From positions 1 to 38,943 of the forward strand of contig MHTL01000010.1 in assembly GCA_001823095.1 (NCBI GenBank): a DNA stretch of 38,943 nt, read 5' to 3'. Shown piece after piece: positions 23,249-31,834 of the stretch (its first letter is position 1; the number at the start of each line of letters is the position of its first letter). The DNA comes from Candidatus Vogelbacteria bacterium RIFOXYD1_FULL_51_18 (GTDB lineage Bacteria; Patescibacteriota; Minisyncoccia; Phycocordibacterales; UBA9988). The translations under genes and the position numbers were made by a program. The notes under the pieces were generated by a model. It saw only the letters and a program-made list of their open reading frames with translations. It searched no databases and was not told where the DNA came from.

Positions 23249-23977
23249 TTACGAGTACCGCGGAACCCCGACCTCACTGCTCTCCATGTGGATGTCGCTG
23301 AAGTGCGCGTCCTGGCGCACGTCAATGCTCCCCTGCTTGACGAGTTCCAGCATGCCGAGAAAGCTCACGATGATGTCTACTTTTTCTTTTTTCTCCCCCA
23401 CAAAATCCTTGAACGAGAGCGAGAGAGAGCGCGTAACGCGCGTAAGGAGCGAGCCGATGGCTTCTTCTAGGGAAATGACTTTTTTTACCATCACCGTGGT
23501 GAGCTTTTCCTCCTTGGGGAATGAGGCGATGACGGCGACAAGCGCGACAGAGAGCGAGGAGAGACTCATGTCCCGCGGCGGCATGAAGACCGTTTGTCGC
23601 GGCGGCGCGGCATGGGGCAAGAAGAGAGGCATGGCTCCAAAATATTTTCTGATAAGCTCGGCCCCTTCCCGTATGTGGCTAAGCATTTGAAGGCGCCGTT
23701 CCAACTCCGCCACGCTCTCCGTTTCTTCTTCGGTGAGCGAGAGCCCCGGTAGGAGCGAAACCGATTTAATGAGCATGAGTGTAGAGGCAATAACAAGGAA
23801 CTCCGCCGCCTCGTCTTTGGGGAGCTCTTCTGCTTCCTTAAGGTACTTCAGGAAGCCTTCCGTAATCTGCGCAAGCGAGACGTCGTTGATGTGGAGCTTG
23901 CGCTTCTCCACCAGCTCCAACAAGAGGTCCAAGGGACCGGAAAAATGTTCAAGTTCTACAGCATAATGTGCATTCAT
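23249..23977 (-). CDS. scpA: Segregation and condensation protein ScpA
   Basis: Kleisin of the SMC complex. 242 residues: YAVELEHFSGPLDLLLELVE with KRKLHINDVSLAQITEGFL is the N-terminal SMC-binding region; LVIASTLMLIKSVSLLPG follows; the C-terminal winged helix contains KEKVDIIVSFLGMLELVKQG. The last residues read SEVGVPRYS, echoing the SEVGLP of the palindromic inserts. The ATG overlaps the stop of the nucleotidyltransferase (ATGA). Confidence 0.92.
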   Translation of the reverse strand: MNAHYAVELEHFSGPLDLLLELVEKRKLHINDVSLAQITEGFLKYLKEAEELPKDEAAEFLVIASTLMLIKSVSLLPGLSLTEEETESVAELERRLQMLSHIREGAELIRKYFGAMPLFLPHAAPPRQTVFMPPRDMSLSSLSVALVAVIASFPKEEKLTTVMVKKVISLEEAIGSLLTRVTRSLSLSFKDFVGEKKEKVDIIVSFLGMLELVKQGSIDVRQDAHFSDIHMESSEVGVPRYS

Positions 23978-24657
23978 AAGGCTATTCCTTGGGTATGCAA
24001 TTTCTCTACCCGCTGTATGTCTTCAGGACTGTTGATTTGGTGCCAGTGGAGTAACTCATGCGCAAGAACTCGTTCAGTCTGCGCGAGCACCGCAACAGTT
24101 TGGGGTAAACCGCGCTCACCGCTCGGGAGAAGCACTGGATCCAAAGAAAAAATGCGTTCATTGAGAGTGAAGGTATTCGTACCGACAAAAATATCTTGAC
24201 CCTCTATGGGACGAATGAGTCCGGTAAAAACTCTCTCTTTCACAGAGACAGCAAGGAGCTTGGCTCGGGCTTTTCCACGCGCGTAACCAAAGGCAAGTTC
24301 TGGACGCATAAATTGCTCAAGTTCATTTTTATTGTAAAGATCGTCTCCATTGAGGACAAAAAAATAACCGGGCGCAAGAAGCGATTGAGCAGACCAGAGC
24401 GCGCCCGCGGTACCTTTCATTGCCCCTTGGCGCGCATAGGAGAGGGAAATGCCGTCATGTTTATCTCCAAGGCTTGCCTCGATATCATCTCCGCGATATC
24501 CGAGCACAATAACAGCCCTCTCTATAAGAGATGGTAGAGCATTAAGTACATGATGGATAAGCGGCTTCCCGAGCACGGGGATGAGCGGCTTGGGAATCGC
24601 TCCGGTAAGAGGGCGCATGCGCACTCCATCCCCCCCTGCGAGTATTACAGCTTCCAT
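23974..24657 (-). CDS. Sugar-phosphate nucleotidyltransferase
   Basis: NTP_transferase fold enzyme making an NDP-sugar from NTP and sugar-1-phosphate. From the ATG at 24657 it has 227 residues: MEAVILAGGDGVRMRPLTGA, IPKPLIPVLGKPLIHHVL (the K-P-L site), VLNGDDLYNKNELEQFM (metal Asp) and GTNTFTLNERIF. There is no left-handed beta-helix, so it is the short RmlA/ManC-like type; the sugar cannot be told. The longer frame upstream runs through the NUDIX gene. A TATACT box ends 6 bases before the ATG. Confidence 0.88.
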   Translation of the reverse strand: MEAVILAGGDGVRMRPLTGAIPKPLIPVLGKPLIHHVLNALPSLIERAVIVLGYRGDDIEASLGDKHDGISLSYARQGAMKGTAGALWSAQSLLAPGYFFVLNGDDLYNKNELEQFMRPELAFGYARGKARAKLLAVSVKERVFTGLIRPIEGQDIFVGTNTFTLNERIFSLDPVLLPSGERGLPQTVAVLAQTERVLAHELLHWHQINSPEDIQRVEKLHTQGIAL

Positions 24658-24663
24658 TGTGCC

Positions 24664-24669
24664 AGTATA
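24664..24669 (-). promoter_or_regulatory. -10 element of the nucleotidyltransferase gene
   Basis: TATACT on the minus strand, 6 bases before the ATG, directly after the T run of the NUDIX terminator. Leaderless start expected. Confidence 0.55.
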
Positions 24670-24675
24670 CAAGAA

Positions 24676-24702
24676 AACGGGTCTCTCTAGGAGGGACCCG
24701 TT
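24676..24702 (-). terminator. Terminator overlapping the 3' end of the NUDIX gene
   Basis: AACGGGTC pairs with GACCCGTT (8 bp, 11-nt loop), followed on the minus strand by TTTTCTT. The stem includes the last codons of the NUDIX gene. Confidence 0.75.
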
Positions 24703-25163
24703 GCGATCATCTGTAATATCGGCGGCAGGGTGAGCGGACAGATGAAGGGGCACTCGTCTGGTTTGTACAGTTGAGCCCACTTGATGAGTTTGAACTGTGC
24801 GGGATAGAATTCTCCTTCCCTCATTTCTATTTCATCGCGTGTAAACCACTCTCGTTCCAAAATTTCTTCGTCTGGGTCAGTCAATAGATGGCCAGTGACC
24901 ACCTCAGCTCGCACAAGGACAACGTAGCCCTCTGATTTCATGAGTTCAAATATTCCCACGAGCTCTTCGTCCTCAATAGAGAGTCCTGTTTCTTCATAGA
25001 CTTCCCGGCGGGTTGCAATCTGTATACACTCCCCTTCTTCTTTACCTCCGCCCGGAAGAGACCACTCTCGATTATTGTATGCGTGGCGAACACAGAGGAC
25101 TTTTCCTTTTTCATCCATCAGATATGCAAACACTCCGGGCGGCGTTCTTTTCACTGCCCCCAC
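24687..25163 (-). CDS. NUDIX hydrolase
   Basis: Hydrolyses a nucleoside diphosphate linked to another moiety; substrate unknown. 158 residues with a perfect NUDIX box at 39-61 (G-x5-E-x7-REVYEETGL) inside a beta-rich fold (FAYLMDEKGKVLCVRHAYNN, EWSLPGGG). The GTG at 25163 follows GAAAGGGG. It has its own promoter inside the last bases of aspS, and its terminator overlaps its stop, so it forms a one-gene unit. Confidence 0.92.
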   Translation of the reverse strand: MGAVKRTPPGVFAYLMDEKGKVLCVRHAYNNREWSLPGGGKEEGECIQIATRREVYEETGLSIEDEELVGIFELMKSEGYVVLVRAEVVTGHLLTDPDEEILEREWFTRDEIEMREGEFYPAQFKLIKWAQLYKPDECPFICPLTLPPILQMIATGPS

Positions 25164-25200
25164 CCCCTTTCTCTTTCTGCATTAAAGAATGTCTACCCAG

Positions 25201-25229
25201 AGATTACCAGATAGACCAAGTTCCGTCAA
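25201..25229 (-). promoter_or_regulatory. Promoter of the NUDIX gene
   Basis: TTGACG (25224-25229), 17-base spacer, TAATCT (25201-25206). The -35 box abuts the aspS stop codon. Confidence 0.55.
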
Positions 25230-26558
25230 CTACTCTGAAAGTCGTGTGTCAATGCGGTTGAGGTCGCGGGGGAAGAGTGTTGCTTCTTTTATATTTTCAA
25301 TGCCCAAGAGCTTTGCCGTCAGACGCTCAAGGCCGAGTCCAAAGCCGCCGTGCGGCGGCATGCCGTATTTAAAGGCCTGTAAATAAAAGCGGAATTTCTC
25401 TGGATCCAATCCGCGCTTTTTCATTTCCGCAACGAGTTGGTCGTACTCATGGATGCGCTGGCCACCGGTCGTGATCTCAACACCTCGAAAGAGCAGATCA
25501 AACCCAGCTGCGTAGCCCGAGTTCTCGGGATCGCCGTAGGTATACATCGGCCGTTTAGAGAGGGGGAAGTGCGTGACAAATATGAATTCAGAGTTGAATT
25601 TTTTCTGCGCATACTCGCAGAGCCAGCGTTCGTGCGCCGGCTCCAAGTCTGGTTCCTGTGTACAATCAACGCCTATCTCTTTTGAGATAAGCGCCTGCGC
25701 ATCGCGGAGTGTTATTGAAGGGATGGCGCTGGGAACCTCCGGCAGACGCGCACCGAGGAGCGCAATATCATTTGCACTCTTTTTGGCAAGAGTGCCCATC
25801 ATACATGCAAGCATCCTGTTCTCTATTACACAGATATCCCTGAAACTCTCTATGAATCCCATCTCCATGTCTAAGCTCGTGTACTCATTCAGATGGCGCG
25901 TTGTAGAGTGCTTTTCTGCCCGATACACGTTGCCTGCCGCAAAAACGCGCTCAAAGACCCCGACCATAATCTGCTTGTAGAACTGCGGGCTCTGCGCCAA
26001 ATGCGCTGTATGCCCAAAATATTCAAGGTTGAACGAGTTTGCCCCGCCTTCTGCATCATCGCCGATAATTTTTGGCGCTTGGATTTCAACAAAACCTTCA
26101 TTGATAAAAAAATCCCTAAAGGCTTGGATGAGCGCTGCTTGGATGCGGAAAACAGCCTGCCGCTTTGGCGTGCGCAATGTGAACGGCAGGTAGTCTAAAA
26201 CTGTGTCAATATTAAGCTCCGCATCCTTCTCAAACGGGAGCTCTTTGGCAGAGCCGAGCACCGAGAGATTATTGACCTCCACCTCTATGCCCCCATTCAA
26301 ACCTTCCTTAACCATCTTCTCGGGGCGCTTGTTGACAGTGCCGGAAACGGAGATAATCCACTCCGAACGGACTGCCTGCGCCGCCTCGTGTACCTCTGCG
26401 TGATTAGGCAGTGTCACCATCTGCACCGTCCCTGTTGTATCGCGCAGGTCAATAAAAATAAGTTTGCCGTGATCGCGGCGCACGTCAACCCAGCCGGCGA
26501 TGGTCACAGGCGAGCCCACATGGTCCTTCAGGTCCTTTATATAAATCCTCTTATGCAT
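25230..26558 (-). CDS. aspS: Archaeal/eukaryotic-type aspartyl-tRNA synthetase
   Basis: Class II synthetase. 442 residues: OB-fold anticodon domain (VTIAGWVDVRRDHGKLIFID LRD region), then the catalytic core with TVLDYLPFTLRTPKRQAVFR, LAQSPQFYKQIMVGVFERVF, YRAEKHSTTRHLNEYTSLDM and GGFGLGLERLTAKLL. Bacterial-type AspRS is near 590 residues with a GAD insertion; this lacks the insertion and matches the archaeal type in length and motifs. Such enzymes are often non-discriminating and also charge tRNA-Asn, to be amidated by GatCAB. The start overlaps the trpS end by 8 bases. Confidence 0.93.
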   Translation of the reverse strand: MHKRIYIKDLKDHVGSPVTIAGWVDVRRDHGKLIFIDLRDTTGTVQMVTLPNHAEVHEAAQAVRSEWIISVSGTVNKRPEKMVKEGLNGGIEVEVNNLSVLGSAKELPFEKDAELNIDTVLDYLPFTLRTPKRQAVFRIQAALIQAFRDFFINEGFVEIQAPKIIGDDAEGGANSFNLEYFGHTAHLAQSPQFYKQIMVGVFERVFAAGNVYRAEKHSTTRHLNEYTSLDMEMGFIESFRDICVIENRMLACMMGTLAKKSANDIALLGARLPEVPSAIPSITLRDAQALISKEIGVDCTQEPDLEPAHERWLCEYAQKKFNSEFIFVTHFPLSKRPMYTYGDPENSGYAAGFDLLFRGVEITTGGQRIHEYDQLVAEMKKRGLDPEKFRFYLQAFKYGMPPHGGFGLGLERLTAKLLGIENIKEATLFPRDLNRIDTRLSE

Positions 26559-27537
26559 GCAGGTATGAGACTCCCACTCGTTCGCGGACGAGCTTCATCT
26601 TCTCCTCCGCAACTGCTCGCGCCTGCGCGGAGCCCTCGGTGAGGATGCGATAGACCTCCGAGCGATTCTCGGCAAGTTCTCTGCGATACTCACGCATCGG
26701 TGTAATCATTTTTTTGAGATTTTCCGCCAAGAGTTCTTTGGACTCCTTGTAGCCGATGCCGCCCTCGCGATAGCGGCGTTCAAGCTCGCCGAGCTCGTCG
26801 TGGCTTACCAAACGGTGGAGGGCAAAGATGGTGCAGGAGTCCGGGTTCTTGGGCTCGTCCACACCCTTAGAGTCCGTCGTGATGCCCAGGGCGAGGCGCT
26901 CAATCTCCTCATCCTCCGCAAAGAGCGGAATGGTGTTGCCGTAGCTCTTACTCATCTTGCGTCCGTCAGTGCCAGGGACCGTATCAACGCTAGAGAGAAT
27001 GAGGGGCTCCGGGATACTAAAGATCTCGCCAAAAATCCGGTTGAACTTCAGAGCAGTGTCGCGGGTAATCTCAAGGTGCTGTTTTTGGTCAGCCCCGACA
27101 GGGACTACATCCGCGTCAAAGAGGAGGATGTCCGCCGCCATAAGCATTGGGTAGTTGAAAATTCCCACATTAATGTCCTTGTCCTTCACCTCGGCGTCCT
27201 TGAATGCATGCGCGCGCTTAAGGTAGGCAACAGTGGTGAGGCAGTCAAAAATCCACGCAAGCTCGGTGGAGAGCCCCACGGAGGATTGCGCATAGAGGGT
27301 CACCTTGCTCGGGTCCAAGCCGGTAGCGAGGTAGTCAAGCGTCACGTCAATGGAGTTCTGCTCCAGTTCCTCACGGTTCTGGACTGTAGTGAGCGCATGA
27401 TAATCAGCAATAAAAATGAACGAGCGGTACTTATCCTGCAGATCAACAAACTGGCGCATAGCGCCAAAGTAGTTGCCTATGTGCGGCCGCCCGGTTGGCT
27501 TGACGCCCGAGAGGAGCACCTTCTTCCCTGCTGTCAT
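26551..27537 (-). CDS. trpS: Tryptophanyl-tRNA synthetase
   Basis: Class I synthetase. 328 residues from the ATG at 27537: GVKPTGRPHIGNYFGAMRQF (HIGN motif at 19-22), IADYHALTTVQ, GIFNYPMLMAADILLFDAD, VPVGADQKQHLEITRD and DGRKMSKSYGNTI (KMSKS). Length and motifs normal. A TATGAT box preceded by TGC ends 6 bases before the ATG and a terminator stands upstream, so trpS-aspS is one operon with a leaderless first gene. Confidence 0.96.
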   Translation of the reverse strand: MTAGKKVLLSGVKPTGRPHIGNYFGAMRQFVDLQDKYRSFIFIADYHALTTVQNREELEQNSIDVTLDYLATGLDPSKVTLYAQSSVGLSTELAWIFDCLTTVAYLKRAHAFKDAEVKDKDINVGIFNYPMLMAADILLFDADVVPVGADQKQHLEITRDTALKFNRIFGEIFSIPEPLILSSVDTVPGTDGRKMSKSYGNTIPLFAEDEEIERLALGITTDSKGVDEPKNPDSCTIFALHRLVSHDELGELERRYREGGIGYKESKELLAENLKKMITPMREYRRELAENRSEVYRILTEGSAQARAVAEEKMKLVRERVGVSYLHA

Positions 27538-27543
27538 GGCGTC

Positions 27544-27572
27544 ATCATAGCACGGGAAAAGAACTACGTAAA
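27544..27572 (-). promoter_or_regulatory. Promoter of trpS-aspS
   Basis: TTTACG (27567-27572), 17-base spacer, TGC-TATGAT (-10 at 27544-27549), then 6 bases to the ATG. Confidence 0.55.
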
Positions 27573-27619
27573 AACCCCCGCCCTTCCCCTTTGAACACAT
27601 AGGTGTAAAGAGCGGGGTT
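27573..27619 (-). terminator. Terminator upstream of trpS
   Basis: On the minus strand AACCCCGCTCTTT pairs with the AAGGGGAAGGGCGGGGGTT region (CCCCGC/GCGGGG core), followed by TTTTTAC. It ends the unit of the gene at 27648. Confidence 0.65.
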
Positions 27620-27647
27620 AGTGAGCTTCTTGGTGCAACATACCACT

Positions 27648-27920
27648 CTACCCCCTTTGTGGAAGCTGCTCAACTTGCCGAAATGCAAGTTCTAAGTCAT
27701 CCCGAGCTTCTGCGCTGACAGACTGCAGTAATTCTTGAACCGTTTGATGAAATTCTCTATGACCGAGAATCCCACGGTTTCGCGCACAGAGCATGCTGTG
27801 ATACCGGAAACAGATATCGGTAAGCATTTTATTACCGCGCAGGTACATTGCTCCAATCACCTTCAGTTGGAGTGTTAACTGCTCATCAGGATTAGTACTG
27901 ATAGTAGGCACCTTTCTCAC
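27648..27920 (-). CDS. Small soluble protein of unknown function
   Basis: 90 residues from a GTG at 27920 with GAAAGGGG directly before it. The sequence is helical and polar: DEQLTLQLKVIGAMYLRGNK, CFRYHSMLCARNRGILGHRE, then FHQTVQELLQSVSAEARDDL. No membrane helix or known motif. A promoter in the end of dnaJ and a terminator downstream make it a one-gene unit. I do not recognise the family. Confidence 0.6.
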   Translation of the reverse strand: MRKVPTISTNPDEQLTLQLKVIGAMYLRGNKMLTDICFRYHSMLCARNRGILGHREFHQTVQELLQSVSAEARDDLELAFRQVEQLPQRG

Positions 27921-27948
27921 CCCCTTTCGTAAGAGCGTTTCTGCCTAC

Positions 27949-27978
27949 ATTATATCCCCTCCCCCCGTAGTTTGTCTA
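27949..27978 (-). promoter_or_regulatory. Promoter of the gene at 27648
   Basis: TAGACA (27973-27978), 18-base spacer, consensus TATAAT (27949-27954). The -10 box overlaps the dnaJ stop codon. Confidence 0.5.
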
Positions 27979-29035
27979 TGAACTCCTTGGCTTTTTGGGA
28001 GAGCTTTTGCGGCGTGCGGATGATGACGCGCACCAAGAGGTCCCCGCGCTTGCCCCCGCCATAAGGCACTCCTTTGCCGCGAATGCGTAGCATCTCGCCA
28101 AAAGAGACCCCCGCGGGGATGCCGATGGTCACCTCGCCATCTAACGTATGCACGCGGTAATCAGCTCCGAGGAGCGCATCAGAGAGCTTAACGTCCAAAT
28201 CCATAAGAATGTGGTTGCCCTCGCGCCTGAACTGCGGATGGCGCTCCACGTGCACTTTGATGTAGAGGTCGCCGGAGAGGCCTTTGGACACCGCTTCCCC
28301 TTTTCCCGAGAGCCGTATCATCTCGCCATCCTGTATGCCGGACGGTATGGTAATGGAGACCTCCTCCGTCTTCTTGAGCACCCCGTGACCGCTACAGTCC
28401 ATACAGGGGTCAATGGGAACCTTCCCCGAACCATTGCAGAGCGAGCACTCGCGCACTGAACTGAAGGAACCGAGGAAGGAACGCCGCGTCTCATGGATTT
28501 TTCCCTTCCCGCCGCACTGCGGACACTCCCGATCGCCGCTACCCGGTTTGGCGCCATCGCCGCTACAGCTGTCGCAGACGCCTATTTTTGAAATGAGCAC
28601 AGTGCGCTTTGCGCCAAATACGGACTCGGCAAAAGTAATTTGCATGTCAACCGAGATGTCTCGTCCGCGCCGCGCATGCCCGTTTTGTGTAGCGCCGGAG
28701 AAGAGGTCGCTGAAGATGTCGCCCAGGTCAAAACCCGCTGTGCCCTGTGCGGAAAATCCAGACATAAAATCCTCCCATCCTTGGAAGCCGTTGTTAGAGC
28801 CAGCGCCACCCCCTCCTTGGAAAGTTGCCCCGTAGGTATCATATTCCGCGCGGCGCGTGTCGTTAGAGAGCACATGGTAGGCTTCGTTCACTTCCTTGAA
28901 CTTCCCTTCGTCGCCACCCTTCTTGTCCGGATGATACTTATGCGCGAGCTTGTGGAAGGCTTTTTTAATATCTTCCTTGGTAGCGTTCTTGGTAACGCCG
29001 AGTATTTCGTAATAATCTTTTTTATGCGTTGCCAT
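27950..29035 (-). CDS. dnaJ: Chaperone DnaJ (Hsp40)
   Basis: Co-chaperone stimulating the DnaK ATPase. 361 residues: J domain [20 protein letters not shown] with H35-P-D37, a Gly-rich linker ([15 protein letters not shown]), four zinc-finger repeats ([32 protein letters not shown]), and the substrate-binding C-terminal domains. All parts are present. It starts 3 bases after the dnaK stop as third gene of the grpE-dnaK-dnaJ operon. Confidence 0.97.
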   Translation of the reverse strand: MATHKKDYYEILGVTKNATKEDIKKAFHKLAHKYHPDKKGGDEGKFKEVNEAYHVLSNDTRRAEYDTYGATFQGGGGAGSNNGFQGWEDFMSGFSAQGTAGFDLGDIFSDLFSGATQNGHARRGRDISVDMQITFAESVFGAKRTVLISKIGVCDSCSGDGAKPGSGDRECPQCGGKGKIHETRRSFLGSFSSVRECSLCNGSGKVPIDPCMDCSGHGVLKKTEEVSITIPSGIQDGEMIRLSGKGEAVSKGLSGDLYIKVHVERHPQFRREGNHILMDLDVKLSDALLGADYRVHTLDGEVTIGIPAGVSFGEMLRIRGKGVPYGGGKRGDLLVRVIIRTPQKLSQKAKEFIDKLRGEGI

Positions 29036-29038
29036 ATT

Positions 29039-30925
29039 TTATTTTACATCAGCATCGCGGATGGTGCCTTCCGGGTTATCTCCTCCCTCCTTGGGAGGCT
29101 CGGGATTCTGTTTGGCCTGCGCGCTCATCGCCTCGCCGATTTTCATCATCTCGCTCGAGAGCGCCTGTGAAGCGTCGCTTATCGCCTTCACATCATTGCT
29201 GTCTTTAACAGACTTCAACGCGGTTATTTTTTCTTCCACCGCCTTCTTACTATCGTCCGTAATTTTCCCCTCCGCATCCTTGAGCGCCTTCTCGGCCGTG
29301 TAGGCAAGCGTGTCGGCGCTGTTGCGCGCTTCAACGAGCTCGCGCTTTTTCTTATCCTCATCCGCGTGGAGCTCGGCATCCTTCTTCATCCTCTCAATAT
29401 CCTCCTTGGAGAGCGAGGATTTTGCCTCTATGCGGATGCTCTGCTCCTTGCCAGTGGTCTTCTCCTTAGCGGAGACTTTGAGGATGCCATTGGCATCAAT
29501 GTCAAAGCTCACCTCCACCTGCGGCATGCCGCGCGGGGCGGGAGGGATGCCGTCTAAGATAAAGCGCCCAAGCGTTTTGCTGTCGGAAGCCATCTCGCGC
29601 TCGCCCTGCAGGACGTGGATTTCAACGCTGGTCTGGTTGTCTGCCGCGGTGGAGAAAGTCTGCGAGCGAGAGATTGGTATGGTGGTATTCTTCTCAATTA
29701 CTTTTGTGCTCACGCCGCCGAGGGTCTCAATGCCGAGCGAGAGCGGCGTCACGTCCAAGAGGAGCACGTCCTTCACGTCGCCTTGAAAGATACCCCCCTG
29801 TATTGCCGCGCCCACGGCTACGACCTCGTCAGGATTGATAGAGCGGTTGGGCTCTTTGCCAAAAAGGGCCTTGACCGCCTCTTGGATTTTTGGCATGCGC
29901 GTCTGACCGCCGACAAGGATAACCTCGTCAATGTCAGAGAATGTGAATCCGGAGGCCTTGACCGCACGCGCGCTGATTTCAATGGAGCGGTCAATGTATT
30001 TTTTTGCAATGGATTCCAACGCGGCGCGATTCATCTTCATGAGAAGGTGTTTGGGGCCGCTCGCGTCGGAGGTGACAAAGGGAATGTTAATTTCTGTCTC
30101 GGTTGCCGTGGAGAGCTCGTGCTTGGCCTTCTCCGCCGCCTCCTTGAGGCGCTGGAGTGCAAGTTCGTCATTGCGCACATTGATACCGGATTCCTTTTGG
30201 AATTCTGCCGCAATGTAGTCAATGATGTCGTGGTCAATATCCTCTCCGCCCATGTGCGAGTCGCCGTCGGTGGACTTGACCTCAATGGACTGCTCCTCGT
30301 CGCCGGAAACTTCCAGCACCGAAATGTCAAAAGTGCCGCCGCCAAAGTCGTAGACGGCGATCTTCTCGTTCTTCTTCTTGTTAAATCCGTAGGCAAGCGC
30401 GGCGGCGGTTGGCTCGTTGATGATGCGACGGACCTTGAAGCCCGCAATCTCGCCCGCGTCCTTGGTTGCTTGTCGTTGAGAATCGTCAAAATAGGCGGGA
30501 ACGGTAATCACTGCTTCCTCAATCTTCTCACCAAGCTTGCTCTCGGCGTCCTTTTTGAGCTTTTGCAAAATCATTGCCGATATTTCCTCCGGCCGATGGT
30601 GCTTTTCTCCCAGAGTGACTTTTACGCCGCCGTCATCGGATTTTAAAATGGCAAAGGGCACAGACGCGCGGTCGCGCTCTACCTCTTTGTCGTCATAGCG
30701 GTGGCCCATGAGGCGCTTGATGCCATGGATAGTGTTCTTGGGATTGGTGACCGCCTGGCGCTTGGCAAGAAGCCCCACAAGCCGCTCCCCTGCTTTGGAG
30801 AGCGCGACAATAGAGGGTGTAGTACGGTTTCCATCGGCGTTTTCTATGATTTTTGGCTCGCCACCCTCCACCACTGCCATTGCAGAGTTCGTAGTTCCTA
30901 AATCAATACCGATTATTTTTGCCAT
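29039..30925 (-). CDS. dnaK: Chaperone DnaK (Hsp70)
   Basis: ATP-driven folding chaperone. 628 residues from [20 protein letters not shown]: phosphate loop [73 protein letters not shown], linker [19 protein letters not shown], then the beta substrate domain and the helical lid, ending in a Pro/Glu/Asp-rich tail. Twelve codons upstream of the chosen ATG stay open but are outside the family. No hrcA or complete CIRCE site is visible near the operon. Confidence 0.98.
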   Translation of the reverse strand: MAKIIGIDLGTTNSAMAVVEGGEPKIIENADGNRTTPSIVALSKAGERLVGLLAKRQAVTNPKNTIHGIKRLMGHRYDDKEVERDRASVPFAILKSDDGGVKVTLGEKHHRPEEISAMILQKLKKDAESKLGEKIEEAVITVPAYFDDSQRQATKDAGEIAGFKVRRIINEPTAAALAYGFNKKKNEKIAVYDFGGGTFDISVLEVSGDEEQSIEVKSTDGDSHMGGEDIDHDIIDYIAAEFQKESGINVRNDELALQRLKEAAEKAKHELSTATETEINIPFVTSDASGPKHLLMKMNRAALESIAKKYIDRSIEISARAVKASGFTFSDIDEVILVGGQTRMPKIQEAVKALFGKEPNRSINPDEVVAVGAAIQGGIFQGDVKDVLLLDVTPLSLGIETLGGVSTKVIEKNTTIPISRSQTFSTAADNQTSVEIHVLQGEREMASDSKTLGRFILDGIPPAPRGMPQVEVSFDIDANGILKVSAKEKTTGKEQSIRIEAKSSLSKEDIERMKKDAELHADEDKKKRELVEARNSADTLAYTAEKALKDAEGKITDDSKKAVEEKITALKSVKDSNDVKAISDASQALSSEMMKIGEAMSAQAKQNPEPPKEGGDNPEGTIRDADVK

Positions 30926-30935
30926 AGTATTAGTA

Positions 30936-31526
30936 TTATTGTGCGTTAATATTCTCACATGCTCCCACCTTCACCTGCGCCGGTTTGAGCACGCGCTCGC
31001 GCAGGCGGTAGCCGCGCTTCACACTCTCTTGCACAGAACCTTCCGCCATTGCATCGCTTACCGGAACGGTGCCAACGCTCTCGTGCACTGCAGGATCAAA
31101 GGATTCGCCTCTTTGCGGTTCAATGAGTGAGATGCCGTGGTCTGCCAGTACGCTCATAAATTGTGAATGGATATATTCTACACCTTTGCGCCACTCTGGG
31201 GAAACACTCTCCCATGCTTCCTTGTTCCCAAAGGCCATCTGGAAGCTCTCCTCAACCTTGAGAAGGTCGGCAAGCACATGCTCTGTAGCATACTCACGCA
31301 CAGTGCCGTGGCGCTTTTCCTCATCCTTTTTGTAATTGACGAGGTCCGCTTTCATCCTCTGCCAGCCATCCAGGTACTCTTTACGCTCGGCTTCGCAGAA
31401 TTTTAATTTTTCTTTCAGTTTTTTTATCGTCTCCTGGGGGTCTTTGAGCGCGCCACTCTCGGCGTCTCCGAGCTCCGCCTCAATGCTGATGTCTCCCTCC
31501 TCTTTTTTTTCCTTCTTATGACTCAT
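30936..31526 (-). CDS. grpE: Nucleotide exchange factor GrpE
   Basis: Releases ADP from DnaK. About 196 residues from [20 protein letters not shown]: acidic N-terminus, a long helix, [20 protein letters not shown] (dimer helix), and the C-terminal beta domain with [20 protein letters not shown] and [18 protein letters not shown]. The ATG at 31526 is 9 bases after a consensus-grade promoter, and the longer frame upstream contains that promoter. First gene of grpE-dnaK-dnaJ. Confidence 0.96.
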   Translation of the reverse strand: MSHKKEKKEEGDISIEAELGDAESGALKDPQETIKKLKEKLKFCEAERKEYLDGWQRMKADLVNYKKDEEKRHGTVREYATEHVLADLLKVEESFQMAFGNKEAWESVSPEWRKGVEYIHSQFMSVLADHGISLIEPQRGESFDPAVHESVGTVPVSDAMAEGSVQESVKRGYRLRERVLKPAQVKVGACENINAQ

Positions 31527-31535
31527 GCGGCAGGC

Positions 31536-31564
31536 AGTATAGCCAATTACATCACCTTTGTCAA
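31536..31564 (-). promoter_or_regulatory. Promoter of grpE-dnaK-dnaJ
   Basis: TTGACA (31559-31564), 17-base spacer, TATACT (31536-31541): near-consensus sigma70 type, leaving only 2-3 bases of leader. No heat-shock sigma or HrcA operator motif is seen at it. Confidence 0.75.
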
Positions 31565-31572
31565 ACTTTTTG

Positions 31573-31613
31573 GCAAAAATAAAAGGCGGTCTCATCATGG
31601 AGATGAGACCGCC
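31573..31613 (-). terminator. Intrinsic terminator of the 31.7-kb unit
   Basis: GGCGGTCTCATC pairs with GATGAGACCGCC (12 bp, 5-nt loop; 31585-31613), then TTTTATTTTT on the minus strand. It stands before the grpE promoter, so it ends the unit starting near 31761. Confidence 0.85.
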
Positions 31614-31647
31614 CCGAAGGTAGTCGGTAAGCGGGGATGGCTTATTT

Positions 31648-31713
31648 TTAACCGTGTGTGAGCGCCCAGAGAGTCGCCCGCCGTTTGGTGTTCTCTAACC
31701 CCATAAACCCCAT
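31648..31713 (-). CDS. Possible 21-residue mini-ORF inside the candidate RNA
   Basis: ATG to TAA giving MGFMGLENTKRRATLWALTHG, with an internal second ATG. It is basic and reads as plausible protein, but no Shine-Dalgarno precedes it and its first codons are in a hairpin. It could be a leader peptide, a small protein, or chance. Confidence 0.25.
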   Translation of the reverse strand: MGFMGLENTKRRATLWALTHG

Positions 31714-31767
31714 AAGGATTATAGGGATAGATGATGCATCCTAGCGCCGACAAGAGCTTCTGGCACT

Positions 31768-31795
31768 ATAGTAGCGCTTGCGAGGAACTTGTCAA
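31768..31795 (-). promoter_or_regulatory. Promoter of the candidate RNA
   Basis: TTGACA (31790-31795) lies in the arm of the 45-bp palindrome; TACTAT (31768-31773) follows after 16 bases, or TATAGT (31765-31770) after 19. Confidence 0.5.
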
Positions 31796-31832
31796 TACTG
31801 TCAAACACTCGGTGTTTGACAGTATTGACAAG
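31788..31832. repeat. Perfect 45-bp palindrome
   Basis: 21-bp arms (31788-31808 and 31812-31832) around TCG; the centre is AAACACTCGGTGTTT, a member of the AACAY-YCG-RTGTT family. Each arm also contains TTGACA, one copy of which serves as the -35 of the candidate RNA promoter. Confidence 0.9.
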
Positions 31833-31834
31833 AC

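Larger units (their letters stand above)
31573..31761 (-). ncRNA. Candidate structured RNA or leader-peptide transcript (about 190 nt)
   Basis: A promoter (31768-31795) and a strong terminator (31573-31613) bound about 190 nt without a normal gene. Predicted hairpins on the minus strand: CCCTATAA-tcc-TTATGGGG (31708-31726), CCCCG...CGGGG around 31610-31640, and the terminator. A 21-codon ORF lies inside. It matches no RNA I can identify: I see no SRP, tmRNA or RNase P signature, and a 6S-like fold is not evident. Confidence 0.45.

Noticed and set aside
23249-23290. ScpA C-terminal SEVGVPRYS as a fourth in-frame element
   Set aside because: Only one half resembles the SEVGLP arm and no inverted partner is found; kept only as a remark.
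29615-30646. 343-codon open frame opposite dnaK
   Set aside because: A known kind of shadow of dnaK codon usage; the dnaK frame is unambiguous.
3636-31832. CRISPR array
   Set aside because: The palindromes are far apart, without regular spacers, and no cas gene is present.
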